Positions 26,480 to 43,661 are shown, counted from the stretch's first letter. The stretch is DNA of 64,000 nt from Brachyhypopomus gauderio (GCF_052324685.1 NW_027506903.1:147036-211035), one strand, 5' to 3'. Numbers and translations: made by a program. Notes: generated by a model not told the origin, from the letters alone.

Positions 26480-28886
26480 ATGAAGTTCTTCTGAAAAATG
26501 GGATTTGAGTCATAACCCAACACAGGTCGCCAGCTGTGAGACGCTATGAGAAACTAACCAAATAACGTCGCCGTTCAGACACGCAGAGCTGCGTTCGACT
26601 TTGGAAAAGACAAAAAGCCCAGAGATGCTAACCTCCTAAAATTCAAGATGCTTAAATGAATATTACAGGTGCAGTTTCAGCTGGGTGAAATGTGATGTGG
26701 AGAGTCTTCCTGAGTGCTGCTCTTCATTGGAGAGCCCCCCCCCCCCTGTGAGGGCCTTGCTAATGCCTCTAACCTAGTATAATGGACCTCTTCTGTCTGG
26801 CTGAGATAGCCATTGACGGCCGACGCTGATGGAGAGGGTTAGCACTTAGCAAAGCTGAACTGTGGAAAACAGGAAAACAGCACGCCGGTGCTAGCACACC
26901 GCCGCTAGCACGCTAGCGCTTCTTTCTTGTTTTTGCCCAGTCGTTTGTTTGTTTTCCGGCACAGTGAAGCTACGGTCCTCTTCCAGGCAGAGGCCGCGTG
27001 CTGCTGCTAATTGTGGACATCAGCCACAGTCCTGAGTTCACCGGGTTTGTCTAAATTGAGAATATTAATCTTGGGGAGGGGGGCTGGTTAGAGCAGCAGC
27101 AGACCCAGACAATACTGGCCTCCCGACATAAATATTAAGCCCTGGAACGTCCTTCGTGAGGGCCGTTGAAGGCGGGGCCTCTTCGCAGGCCGTGGGAATG
27201 CAAAGAAAGTTTGCGGCCCGACTGTGGCGCTGTGAAAGCATGCGCAGCAGGTGAGCTAGGAGCCCAGGGGTCAAGGTCAAGAGGGGGGGCGGGGGCCTCG
27301 TCTGCTCGCGCAGTCTAGCCGATGTCTGTCTGGAACCAAATGCAAATGAGCTCGACCGTTTAATAATCACTCCGGCGGCGTGTTTGCCTAACGTCACGCT
27401 TCTTTATGAAGCTTCGGCTAGACACAAGGGGGGGTGGTGTCTTACCACCATCTATCCCCCATCCACCCCCCAATACCCCCGACCCCCCCGACTGTGATGT
27501 CACAGGGTGATATAATATAGTTCCAGACATTTACTCCATCCTCCCCTCATAGTGCAAACACTTCCCATGGTTACCGGCTGTAACTCCTCTGCTGTTCATC
27601 CCTCGTTCTTCTCACAATGGCCGTTTGATTGACATCCTCTGCCTCCTTTGTGTCTGGAAACGCGAAACGCGGCTGTTCGCTCAAGACGTCCGGCCGGCAT
27701 CCGCTTTGTCTCGCCGACTCGCCCGGGCGAATCGCCGCGGCAAAACAAAAAAAAACGACGATGGCCGCTGAAACAATGGCCATTTAAAAAAACAAGAAAA
27801 GGTGAAGAATGGGCTAATTGTCGAGCGACGAGCGGTGATCGCCGAGCGGTGGTCGCCGGCCGAGTTCCTCGAGCTTTTATTTCACGTGGTTTTGGGGCGG
27901 CTGCGCCTCCTCTGCTGACGTTCTTTCTGCCTGTGGCCTCCTGGCTGTCAACGTCCCCTGAGCGCCTTTCATAGAGTTGACGGAGCAGTAGATCGTTTCG
28001 ATGGGCCCTTCCAAAGTGGTGTAGCATCGTTTAGGCCCCCAGGAGCACTCGGACACGCCCACGCTCTCATCTACGTTTGGCTGTCTCAGCATCGCCGGAA
28101 CGGGTCTCGCGGTCCATTTCCGTGGGGTTTTCGTTTATGTTAGAACAGTGGTGGTGGACTAATTGGAGATGGGCGTGTACCGTCCGAGGTGGACCGAACT
28201 TAAAGGATGGACGGTTTGTTTTAAGGTCTCCCGCGTCTAGTTCATTCCGCTCGCCACGGAAGAACAAACACCCAGTGAGATACCCGCTTAACGTCTGGTA
28301 GCAGAGCGCTCTCCGCCCGCAGCAGTACACGCCGCCATTAAAACCCCCGAGCAGACCCTCGACTGTAAACACACTTGACGTTAAACGGCACGTCCGCCGT
28401 GGCCCCTTCAAACGAGGGACCCTCACCACGGCCGGCACTGCTGGAGGAAGACGAGGGAGAATGGGGAAGAGGAGCAGTGCTTGAACCTGCTGCCTTAGAT
28501 TCTTTTCTACCCTCACTTTAAGCTTCATTTACTCAGCAGAAAAAGATTCCCTCCCTCCTCCCACACCCCTCCCCCCCCAACATGGCCTCAATAGACCTGT
28601 CCCTGCTCCAAAGCCTCTCTCTACCCTTTTCTCCTCTCCCCCCACCCCACACCCCCCTCTGTAGGTTTAATCGTCTCAGCGCTCAGTGAAATCAAGCTCA
28701 GTAAAGCCACTTTTGTCCTCCTCTCTCCTCTCTGTCCTCCTCAAAGTTCTCCCCCTTCACTCCGAACGGGCCTTCCGCCCACCGCCTAAAACCTTATTGC
28801 CATGTCAACAAAATGTCCGCTCAGCTGGAGTGCCACAATGGCTGGCAGGGTTTAACCTCCTACCTCCTGTCACTCACTCGGCACTG

Positions 28887-28890
<4 letters not shown>
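26480..28890. other. Gene-free GC-rich spacer
   Basis: CpG-rich between about 27.1 and 28.5 kb, with long ORFs on both strands that match nothing I know and show no consistent exon signals. Several ATGGCC/ATGGCG (YY1-like) motifs occur at 27616-27785 and an octamer at 27340-27347. It could be promoter or conserved non-coding DNA. Confidence 0.4.

Positions 28891-28936
<46 letters not shown>
28891..28936. repeat. (CT)n microsatellite
   Basis: A pure CT run of about 46 bases followed by a looser C/T-rich tract. Confidence 0.95.
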
Positions 28937-28938
<2 letters not shown>

Positions 28939-29610
28939 CTCCTTCTCCTCTCTTGCTCTCTCTCTGTTTGCATGCCAAATTTTCTGAACGTCTGATAATG
29001 CGAAAGGAAACACACAACTGGTGTCGATACTCCGTTTCAAAATACTTCAAGACACAGAAGCAATTAAGTCCGTTTCTGTAAAAGTCCTCCGTCGATTTCT
29101 TGTTTGCGTGCGACATTCACTCCGTTACAAAACCAAAAGTCCCGTCGAAAGTCGGCGACTGCGGCTGGGTTTACGGGCCTCTCCGTGCTCCTGCCTCGTT
29201 CTCCGGGGAGCTGAGACGGAACGGCGAGGTGAGCGAACAAAGAGTTCCGCGGAGGCCGCCAGGCTGTCGCTGCAAGTTCGCGCCGAGGACGACCAGGAGG
29301 CCGGTCGACGCCGGCTCATCGCCGGACTATTTTGGGAAGCTGGGGTCAAGCGGGTGAGGTACAGCACATCCGCACCACCTGCCCGCGGCCGAGGCGGCAA
29401 CGGAGAGGCGGTGGTGGAGGCGGTGGTGGGGGGGTGGCGGGGGTTCAGTGCTGACGGAGGCTGAGGTTCCCCTCAGTTGCAGCAGTGAGCCTGCGGGAGA
29501 GCCGGGTTTAAGCAGGCGGATGGCACGTTTACATGCGAGTGTTGTCATCACAAGGTGCCTGGACTGTTATTACCGTCAGGACTGGTAGTATGAGTCCACT
29601 TGTGTTTCCA

Positions 29611-29611
<1 letters not shown>
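28937..29611. other. Gene-free GC-rich spacer
   Basis: CpG-rich from about 29130 to 29470, open in several frames on both strands, none recognisable. It may be a CpG island, but no exon can be supported. Confidence 0.35.

Positions 29612-29664
<53 letters not shown>
29612..29664. repeat. (AC)n microsatellite
   Basis: A pure CA run of about 52 bases. Confidence 0.97.
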
Positions 29665-29666
<2 letters not shown>

Positions 29667-30810
29667 TAAGGAAGTATAATGAAAAGCCTTATGGAGGTCC
29701 TCTACTCACACTGTGCTTGTGCGCAGGGTGCGAACCTTCGTCTCAGGGCACACGGGCCAGCACTCGGGTCGTAGTGCCGTGCGGTGACTCAACCTGGCCG
29801 CACGCACCGCGCTGACATCAGCAGCCCCGCCCAGACCCCCCTGACACCCACTGGAAATACCAGGAAGTCCATCTTCATTATGGAGTTTAGACAGTAAGGT
29901 GTAAAGTGATAACGGGAACCTGGAGACAATGATAATTTGCTTTTATGCTGTTAATGGATGTTTTTGCAGAGTATATATGAGCTAATCTGTAGTTTAGTGA
30001 TTGTCTCGCAATAAAGTTGCAGGAGCAAACACAGAATTGGAAATGAACACGTTAACATGTCTCTCAAGACCACGTTGATATTTATTGTGAATCGCTTAGA
30101 ACGCAACACTCCGAGCTCTCAGCCACTGTTCGCCAAATAAGTCGACTAGCGAGAGTTTCAGGGGAGAAAGGATTTCTGAGGTCTAGTGGATGGGCAGTGA
30201 CCTTTAGCCCTGCATCGCCATGGAGAGCTGGTTCCCATAGGCTGGGGAGGGTGAGGGGGCGGGGCTGCCATGCCTGCCCTGGTCCGCCCATTCAGGCCTC
30301 AGTCACAGTCACTGAAGGTTTCCCATCAACTCGCGATTCAGCCGGGGTGTGAGCCAATGACATGTATTTTTAATGAGGGACTACGTCTTTGTTGGAACGA
30401 CACAATATCAAGGCAAAGGAGGGGGGTGCAGATGAAATCACACACACACTCACACACACACACACACACACACATTTTTCTCACTTTGTCCTCATTTTTT
30501 CTATTTCTCTTTCTCTCTCTCGGCTTCCTTAGCTGAATCCTTCAGTGAGCCCCACAATACAAAATTCCCCACAGTAAACTTTTTTGCACCACTTAGCATC
30601 ATGATATCATCAGGAATATAAACTCTCCTGATGTTAATCATATAAATAAATATCAAACAAAACAAAATAATCAGTGGCCCTCCAGATTTTTTATCCATCT
30701 GTAACTCTTTCTGTCTTTTTTTTTTTTATCTCTGAGCACATCAATTAGCATAGAGGCGGGGCTAATCTCAATCCAGACGTTCAGATGTGCTTCCGCAACA
30801 TTCTCCCCAC

Positions 30811-31530
30811 ACACTGTAGCTGTGTGTGTGTTTTAAACAGACACCCTCTCCCCACATACTGTAGCTGTGTGTGTGTTTTAGCCAGACACTCTCTCCCCAC
30901 ACACTGTAGCTGTGTGTGTGTTTTAGCCAGACACCCTCTCCCCACACACTGTAGCTGTGTGTGTGTTTTAGCCAGACACCCTCTCCCCACACACTGTAGC
31001 TGTGTGTGTGTTTTAGCCAGACACACTCTCCCCACACACTGTAGCTGTGTGTGTGTTTTAGCCAGACACCCTCTCCCCACACACTGTAGCTGTGTGTGTG
31101 TTTTAGCCAGACACCCTCTCCCCACACACTGTAGCTGTGTGTGTGTTTTAGCCAGACACACTCTCCCCACACACTGTAGCTGTGTGTGTGTTTTAGCCAG
31201 ACACCCTCTCCCCACACACTGTAGCTGTGTGTGTGTTTTAACCAGACACCCTCTCCCCACACACTGTAGCTGTGTGTGTGTTTTAGCCAGACACACTCTC
31301 CCCACATACTGGAGCTGTGTGTGTGTTTTAGCCAGACACACTCTCCCCACACACTGTAGCTGTGTGTGTGTTTTAGCCAGACACTCTCTCCCCACACACT
31401 GTAGCTGTGTGTGTGTTTTAGCCAGACACCCTCTCCCCACACACTGTAGCTGTGTGTGTGTTTTAGCCAGACACCCTCTCCCCACACACTGTAGCTGTGT
31501 GTGTGTTTTAGCCAGACACCCTCTCCCCAC
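30811..31530. repeat. 45-bp minisatellite, 16 near-identical copies
   Basis: Units start at 30811 and every 45 bases to 31486, giving 16 copies and 720 bp with only scattered point differences (for example CCC versus ACA or TCT before TCTCCCCAC, and GGAGC in the 12th copy). Each unit contains GTAGCTGTGTGTGTGTTTTA. Because 45 is divisible by three, three frames stay open for 250-300 codons. High copy identity points to recent expansion or homogenisation. Confidence 0.98.
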
Positions 31531-31606
31531 ACAAGCCATTCAAATCTTTCTCCCACACTTTTACACACTCACATACTCCAAAATCCATGGCCCCTGCCCA
31601 CCCTTC

Positions 31607-31607
<1 letters not shown>

Positions 31608-31643
<36 letters not shown>
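31608..31643. repeat. (AC)n microsatellite
   Basis: A pure CA run of about 36 bases just downstream of the 45-bp array. Confidence 0.95.
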
Positions 31644-31645
<2 letters not shown>

Positions 31646-32023
31646 TTGGATCACCCATTGACAGACACATCTTGTCTTGCACTGTGAATCCAGCACATTC
31701 TATTCTCCATCTCTTTATTCGAATATGCAGACGTTAGAAATTAATCACAGCTATCTGCTGCATGTTGTGAGACCGATATTGCCATAGTAACAACTTTGCA
31801 TTTGGTGTACGTAGCTGTATGCTACAGCGATTAGTCATGACGAGCGAGGCCGGGAGGCGCTTCCTTCCACCTGATAAAATAGTCCTCTACAATAAGACGA
31901 TTGAACATGAGACATGTGGACCAGAGTGAATGCTGTCTGGCCTTTTATCAGCTTGTGCTTGGCTCTGCTGATGCAAAGAAAATGCTAAATCGTATATGCC
32001 AGTTTTTGTTTCAAGTGCTGTAG

Positions 32024-32025
<2 letters not shown>

Positions 32026-32095
<70 letters not shown>

Positions 32096-32213
32096 CTGTC
32101 TAGTTTTGGTGTCCCAGGGGCCATGTTAGTTTGCTCCCATAGGATTCACTTTTCGTCTACAACACCCCCCCCCACCCCTCCACAGAATGAGAGGTCACAT
32201 TGAGGATCCAGAC

Positions 32214-32260
<47 letters not shown>

Positions 32261-32338
32261 CAGAGCCAGACAGCCTGTGCATTGACCTGTGCCTATACAC
32301 AGACTGGGAGGTCGCAGTCTTATGAATGAGTGAATGAG

Positions 32339-32412
<74 letters not shown>
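32026..32412. repeat. Cluster of three (GT)n microsatellites
   Basis: Pure GT runs lie at about 32026-32093, 32216-32258 and 32340-32412, separated by unique sequence. Confidence 0.95.
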
Positions 32413-32415
<3 letters not shown>

Positions 32416-32493
32416 TAGCGCTGTTGCCCAAGCCTGCAAGTGAGTGGGGACTCGGACATCATCACTGCTGGGGGGTGGAGGAGGGGCCAAGGT

Positions 32494-32665
32494 GATCCAG
32501 TGTTAACTCCGCCCTGGGGAGGAGCCAATGTGAGCCAGTGTTAACTCCGCCCTGGGGAGGAGTCAATGTGATCCAGTGTTAACCCCGCCCTGGGGAGGAG
32601 CCAATGTGATCCAATGTTAACCCCGCCCTGGGGAGGAGCCAATGTGATCCAGTGTTCATCACCTG
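32494..32665. repeat. 38-bp minisatellite
   Basis: Four full copies and one partial copy of a 38-bp unit beginning GATCCAGTGTTAAC and ending GGGGAGGAGCCAATGT. A partial copy (GAGGGGCCAAGGT) precedes the array. Confidence 0.95.
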
Positions 32666-33082
32666 GCCCCTCCCACATGCAGAGTGAAGGGGCCTTGTTT
32701 AGCTTTGACAGGCACTTATTTTGACCAGTGAGAAACAGTGAAACGGGGCTGCACTACTGATATAGCGATCACGCCACCCGAAGAACAGACTGCAAGTCAG
32801 TCCACACCATCAGTCTACACATCAGGTTTACTCATCATGTAGACCTACTGCAATTGATCGTGTAATTGGCTCACAGATAAACATACGTGTTTACAATATT
32901 ACAATGACCATATCTGGTTCACCCCATTGATTCTTGAATACTCCCTCCAGAGCGAAGGTACTAATCACGGTGTCGAATGCCTGCTGTCTGTCGGGCCTCA
33001 GAACAGTCTGCCTGGTGGAATCTGCTACCACCAACTCCTCACCTGGTTCTTCATGCCGGGCCACTCTGCTCTCTTCCCATAG

Positions 33083-33317
33083 GTCCCCTCCCTGCAGCCA
33101 ATCAGATGCGAGGAGTCCCGCAGAGGACAGCGACGTCCAGGCGCCCCTCTTACACGTGGACACCGGGAGGGACGAAGCCCTCGGTCAGAATCTCAAGGTG
33201 GCCGATATCCAACGTCAGCTCGAGAACTTGTCTGAAGTTCACCTGATCTTAAAAAATAACAGCAATAAGAATTTCCACTGGACACTTGCTGTGGTATTCT
33301 TTTTCATTACTGCTTAA
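33083..33317 (+). CDS. Unidentified possible terminal coding exon (partial)
   Basis: A pyrimidine-rich acceptor (CTCTTCCCATAG ending at 33082) leads into an open frame that ends at TAA 33315-33317. The frame encodes about 78 residues: a polar, acidic region, a possible short amphipathic helix (VADIQRQLENLSEVHLIL), then a short hydrophobic end (FHWTLAVVFFFITA) that could be a weak tail anchor. Two AATAAA signals (33694-33699 and 33706-33711) with T-rich sequence after them fit a transcript end about 400 bp downstream. Against this, a good donor (CAGAAG then GTAAGT at 33389) lies after the stop, the opposite strand is also open (33184-32891), and I recognise no family. It could be a non-coding exon. 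Confidence 0.25.
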
Positions 33318-33693
33318 CGCAGAGACAGGACGTTTCACCTGTCCTGTTTTTGTCCTGAATTGTCCTGCCGGTGGACGATCTTCAGAAGGTAAGTAGATCC
33401 ACACAGAGGTAAGAGAGATACGTGTATACTTTTAGCGTTGTCATACGTGCTGGTGAACTTCACATAGTAATTCTATAGCCCAGTATGTAGTTACCTGTTG
33501 TTTTATGCATGTATGTAGGCAACTTATGTTTGATTTTCCTAAACCACAAAATCATGGCTGTAGTTTAGATATTCGACTGCCTGACAGTACTATTGTCCGA
33601 TGCCTTTTAACTTTACTACATCGTTAGCCATGGAAAAACAGCAAATACGTCACAAGAAATTAAATTGTACCTCCCTGTTTTAAAGTGATATTC

Positions 33694-33711
33694 AATAAAG
33701 TTTCTAATAAA
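33694..33711 (+). terminator. Double poly(A) signal on the plus strand
   Basis: AATAAA at 33694-33699 and again at 33706-33711, followed within 25 bases by TGTGTCTTTTTTTC, a suitable GU/U-rich downstream element. This is the clearest transcript end in the left half of the window. Confidence 0.5.
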
Positions 33712-34056
33712 ATATTCCATTGTGTCTTTTTTTCACTCTAATCAAGGTTATAACAGAAAAATAACAACAAAAATTACATGAATGAAATGCGCAAAGCGAA
33801 GTTACTATCTCACGGTAAATATGAATGTATGAATTCATTTTAAAAGCGATATATGTGTTTTATATAAAGTACAAGCAGAAACGAGTGGTTGACCCTGATA
33901 TGGGAGAGACAGATAGAGACAGAGGGACATGAATATGTCTTGACTAAACTTACTCCGCATCAGCGTCCTCGTCTTGGGTGGCCCAAGTCTGAAGTGCTAG
34001 AGTGGGATAAGCACTCGCATCTGGGTTTAGACACGCACACACACACACACACGCAT

Positions 34057-34089
<33 letters not shown>

Positions 34090-36540
34090 CACACACATAC
34101 ATTAAAGATGCGGGATGAATCGCTAGGCATGGCCTACTTGGTTAATCTCGTTACGCCCTGAGAGTTCGTGATCATTTGGGTGAATAAACGCGCACTTAAA
34201 GCAGAAACGACCGCATTCACGGTCCTCCACGCAGGAACCGGCGTGCCGCCGCCAAAGTGTTCTTTGTTTAAAGTTTGAACAGACGTAGGTTAATATAATT
34301 AGCTAGAAAACGTGGCCTTGTTTCTTTGATCACCTCCGTAGTTATTATAAAGCTGAATAGAATCAAAATAATAGCTGACGTAAGAAGACAAAAGTGACGT
34401 TAGGTAGATGTGCATTAAATAAAAAGAGCATTTATGTTGGCTAATTTTAGGAAGCAATTTTTATTTTATTTTATTGAGTATATTTTTTTTATACATGGCA
34501 CGTTTATCAGCGTTTCTTCTGCAACATTTAGGCCTTTTATCTCCTTACAAAAAGAAAGAACATTTGCAGTAGTCTTAATTGATTTTCTCGTTACGCACGT
34601 GTGGAGTAGAGATTAGTTTATTTAGGACTGAAAAAGAATGTTGAAAAGCGTAGGAACGGCATGTTGAAAAACAAAATCTTAATTTTCCTAATTTTCAATG
34701 TCTTAACATTATAAAAAAATATTATCGATATTAAGAGAAATTGTTAGCAGCTTGGACAGATATTTTAAGTACGCTTAAAAAAAATACTGTAGACTCTATA
34801 CCACTGTCAAGGCAGACGTCTTCACGGCGAATTAATGCAGCTGATCATGGCATTTATGTCAAGTATTTTTCTTTTAAAATAATTGTAGTGATTAGTTTTT
34901 TTCAACAATTCACTACAAAACATAGGTTACCAAAGACGTAAACTCCACCTACTTTACAAATGATTAAAAAGTCACCATTACAATTAAAAGTATCTAAAAT
35001 AAACAGGAATAAATATCAGTTATTTAACTAATTAAAACAATTCACCAACTCTATCTGCCTGTAAACCAATGAGTAAGCACTCCATTTTGCAGACCACGGC
35101 CCCAATTCAGAACCGATCGTTTCAAATTTCTCCCACTCCCCTGTGGGCAGGTTTTAGCCACTGGCCCTTCAAAGTGGATATGGCGTGTTTTCACGGAGGC
35201 TGGGGGACCGTCTCTTCCAGGACGCCTTAGTCCCCTGCCTGTCCCTTTATGACGGCACTTCCTGTGCGATGGAATAAACCAATCAGCTGCACGTTACTGC
35301 AAGGTGAACCGTGGTTGTATTATTGCGTCATCAGAAAATCCTCAGAAACCACGCCACTAATAATAAAATACGGTTCTTATTTTAGGTCAGTGGTGAGATT
35401 TAAAAAAAACTCAACTCCCTCTTGCGGACCACCTAAACACGCAGGTGAATATTAGTAGGCCTACTGGGTATGACGGCTGAGGCATAGCATGTATTATGGC
35501 GGATGCATACGTTTCTGTACTGTCCCCTTGAAGCTGAAATGGTATGAACCACTCCTAAAACCGAAGCGTATTTGCATGGTCCTCTAAATACCTTTACATA
35601 CCTACTAAGCATGGTAATCATGGTAGTAGGCCTTCATACGGGTAGCATCTGGAGATGGATTGAACCGTGCATCGTAGCAATGTATGGAGGCTAGCTCATC
35701 TAGTTTAGGTAGATTGATATGCAGTGACCATATATTATACTGAGAATATGATTTTCCTTTGATACAATCTGGCTTGTTGAGTAGCAAATATTGAGAGGGA
35801 CAGATGGGGTTTGTGTGTGTGTGTGTGTGTGTGTGTGTACGCACTCATAAACAGTAGCATCTAACTGTCCGCAGTGCTAGGATGCTGTGTTGTAAATTAT
35901 TCATGAGAAATTTGAATACATGCAAATACATTTTCCCTTGATCTGGCACCCTTCCAAGTACCTATGGCAACTGCATCCTCTGGCTCCACCCATTCTGCCC
36001 TCTGGTATGAATAAGCCCAACCCCCCACACAACAACAGTTCCTCTCTCCATCCTTTCTTTCTCAAGCAGCAACCTTTGTTCTTTCAGTGTACAATCTCCA
36101 GGTTTAAGGCTAAAACTGCTAATTTATTAAACGAAATTTAAAGCTCTATTTGTAGTTGTATTCTTGCGATGCTGCAGATTACAATAAATACATCACTTAT
36201 CTCCGCACATTCCCAACTAATGATAGCTTCTGAAAGAACCATGTGAGCCCAGGGACCCACCTGACCCGGTAGCAGTACACCCAGGACATTCTGTTCCAGC
36301 AATCATTCACAATGAAACCTTTATGTACACTAAATCCAACGCGCATGATACACGGCAAGGTGCTAAAGTGTCACCAATCGCTACGCTATCAATAAGCTTC
36401 CACCGCATTATCCGGATTACGAAAAACGTTCTGTCCAGAAAAACATCAGATTAGTTGGGCCTTGCTGCCACTGTAGAGCCAATGTGAAGGTCAGGTTCAG
36501 GTCACAGGCAGAAACAAGGGTCCATTTGCTTTGGGCCGTT
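33712..36540. other. Gene-free AT-rich spacer
   Basis: It contains (CA)n with CG interruptions at about 34029-34098 and a short (GT)n at 35812-35838. No coding exon recognised. Confidence 0.5.
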
Positions 36541-36543
36541 ATG

Positions 36544-36559
36544 TGGCGCCATCTAGTGG
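36544..36559 (-). promoter_or_regulatory. CTCF-type motif, copy 1
   Basis: The minus strand reads CCACTAGATGGCGCCA, which fits the CTCF core consensus CCASYAGRKGGCR without mismatch. An identical 16-mer in the same orientation lies at 37001-37016. Binding is inferred. Confidence 0.5.
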
Positions 36560-37000
36560 TGCAATAAAAAAAAAGTCTCATGTCAGAGTGGCTGTTGAAG
36601 CTCATTTTGTTCATGTTCCATTGATCCTTCCGTTATCAACTTGTACAAGGCAGCGAAATATGTTTATATACTTATGAAATTGTTTATATTTTATGTATTG
36701 TTGGTATTTGTTTCACGGGTGTGAAAAACCTTTGAAATGGAAAAACACTGCCAATAAACAATACATTTTTGTCAATATTTTAGACTTTATTTCCATAACC
36801 AGAAAATTGCTTTTCTGTGCAACTACTAAAATCACTTAAAATACTAGAGAAATGTATATTTACAGTTTATATACTTATATAGCCTGTAAATGTGTGTATT
36901 GTACACTCAGTAATAGTTCTCTTAACTGTTGTCAAACAGCCTACTGAAGATTTCATCTCTGCATTTAACCTGCAGTACAACTCACTTAACCGCGATCAAG

Positions 37001-37016
37001 TGGCGCCATCTAGTGG
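37001..37016 (-). promoter_or_regulatory. CTCF-type motif, copy 2
   Basis: The identical 16-mer to the one at 36544, same orientation, 457 bp away. Both lie between the gene-poor left half and the slc25a42-armc6-btbd2 cluster, a reasonable place for a boundary. Confidence 0.5.
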
Positions 37017-38130
37017 CCATATAATTATTTCTAAACGTAACAATCTTTTGAACTTTTCTACTGCGAAATATTCATCTAGTTTTTTTAAGTCGCCATCCTA
37101 TGACACTCACTAACTTATGCGAGGTAGATTAAAGCAAACGTCATAAGACGTCGAGAAACATTCACATAAAAGTCCATCAAGTTCTTGTCGGAAAAACTAA
37201 CAACGTAACACAGAATGATTGCAATCTCATTAGTTTAATATACATTCACTTGGTACAATAATTAAATAAACAAAAAACGGCCTGTATGTCAAGAGGTCTC
37301 AGAATCAGTCGTTTCAGTGTTAGATCATGGAAGTTTGTTTTGTGAAACCATCCTCACTGAGGGATTATTGACCCCAATGCAAAACGAGCATCATGAAACA
37401 CAAAGTTACATTATAACATGTACAATTCGTCTTTCTGGGGAAAAGCTGGGTGACTACATGTTAATTTGCATTTTAACAGACGTAATGAGATGAGTCTGAC
37501 GTGTTTTTAGGATCCCAGAACGGAACATATCCTGTTGAATGGAGGCAGGGCGAAGACAAACGTGTCTCCACCTGTAGTGACCACCACAGGACAGTCTGAA
37601 CCGGATCTGGCTAGTTCAGGGGTTTATCAGGCCTCTCACGGTTAAAATATCTAAAATGTCATTTTGCCAGCTAAAACTGTTTTGGCATGAAACGATTGTC
37701 AGTGTTTAAAATGGGCAAAAGGCATGACTGGATAAAAAATATCTGGTTTAAACATGTTATTCACTGACGTTCATAAAAATAATTGGGGGGGTGGAAGGCC
37801 ATATATGGCAACATCAGTAACGCCCGCGATCACGGTGCTCGCCATCACCGACATAAGGAAGCCAAACGGCAGGACGCAGGTGAAGTCAAGCATGTGAATT
37901 CACAAGAGGGTTTCACACCAAACGACACCCATTAATACGAATTACGAAAATGTCACGCGCAAAAGTGTTATAAAATGTTACTCGCGATGCGTTACAAAAA
38001 CGCTGCATACCACGTTGTTACATCCAGCACGGAAATGCGTCGTGTTGTTACAACGAAGCGCACGACACGTCGTGCGACAAGCTCGCGATGAGCGCAAAAC
38101 AACGGTGGAGGATACAAACGAGGACGCGCG
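37017..38130. other. Spacer, possibly including the slc25a42 3' UTR end
   Basis: No coding sequence. A minus-strand ATTAAA (TTTAAT on plus near 37236) is one possible poly(A) signal for slc25a42, but this is uncertain. Confidence 0.3.
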
Positions 38131-38131
38131 A

Positions 38132-38135
<4 letters not shown>

Positions 38136-38163
<28 letters not shown>

Positions 38164-38259
38164 GAATACAAGGAAGACACGTATACACACTTGCCCTGAG
38201 CATTCGCAGGCTATACATATAGCATAAGCTAAAGTTAGCAGCTGAGGATGCCACCAGTT

Positions 38260-38290
<31 letters not shown>
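38136..38290. repeat. (CA)n and a poly-G tract
   Basis: (CA)n at 38136-38162 and about 29 consecutive G at 38262-38290. Two copies of a GTGGAGGTGTGGGAGGAGC-type unit follow to 38345. Confidence 0.9.
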
Positions 38291-38291
<1 letters not shown>

Positions 38292-39163
38292 AGGAGGAGC
38301 TGGGTGGAGGTGTGGGAGGAGCCGAGTGGAGGTGTGGGAGGAGCTGGACCGGTGGCACTCGAGTCTTCCTCAGTCTTCCTCAGAATCCCCAGTCAGGAGA
38401 AGCGATGGGCCAATTAATGTTGGACTCAGCATGGCGAGGTGAAGCGGTGCGGTGTTGTGATCAGCCCTCGGGTCGAGGCAGGTACATCCCACATCACAAG
38501 GCAGAAGGCTGGCCAGGACGCCATGTTTGATCAGGCCCAGAGGAGCAAGAGCTTCCGCTGCGTCCATGGCCACGGCAGAATGTGGAAGGAATGAAGTTAT
38601 TGCACTTTGTGGAGATCCTGCAAACCGCAGGACAGACGTGTTGGACGGAGGGGAAGGGGGAGGGGCTTATGGGACATACATTCACTCAGTCTCTGTACCT
38701 TTCTCACTGTACTGACTTATTCTACAACTCAGAAAACAAAAATCACACACACACACACACACACACGCACGCACGCACAATCTCAGTCCATCCAACATGT
38801 ACACGTGTAAACTATCAGTCTGATCTCTACCTGTGTCAGTCTGATCTCTGTGCTTGTGTTAGTCTGATCTAGTCATTAGGCAGCCTTTCCATTTCATCCA
38901 TTGGCAGCATACGCAAAACCACAACAGCAGCGGTGTCACAAAGAAAGTCCTCCCCTCATTCCACGTTCTGATTGGACGGAACGGTCAGTCTGACTCCCTC
39001 TCCTCCCTGCCCCACGCAGCCAGGCCCCTCAAACACGCCTCCCGCCCGTGTCACGGCCAAACACGTCCCCCTCTGGACAGAGGCTGCTGCTCACTCTGAG
39101 CTGCGTCACGGCCAAAGTCTTCCCCCTCTGCGCGGAGGCCACGCCCCCTCCGTGGTTCTCCCG

Positions 39164-43570
<4,407 letters not shown>

Positions 43571-43617
43571 ACCTGTTCCTCACTCGCATGCACGCCAGCA
43601 CCTGTGGGCTTGCTGGC

Positions 43618-43619
<2 letters not shown>

Positions 43620-43659
<40 letters not shown>
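43620..43659. repeat. (AC)n microsatellite just upstream of the slc25a42 start exon
   Basis: About 40 bases of CA, (UG)n in the transcript, ending about 48 bases before the acceptor of the exon that holds the start codon. Confidence 0.95.

Positions 43660-43661
<2 letters not shown>

Noticed and set aside
27596-28528. Overlapping GC-rich ORFs of 108-153 codons
   Set aside because: Both strands are open, there is no recognisable domain and no consistent splice signals; stop codons are rare in GC-rich DNA by chance.
30768-31687. ORFs of 250-300 codons on both strands across the 45-bp array
   Set aside because: They exist only because the repeat unit is a multiple of three without stops; the same units are open on both strands, with no unique flanking protein domain.
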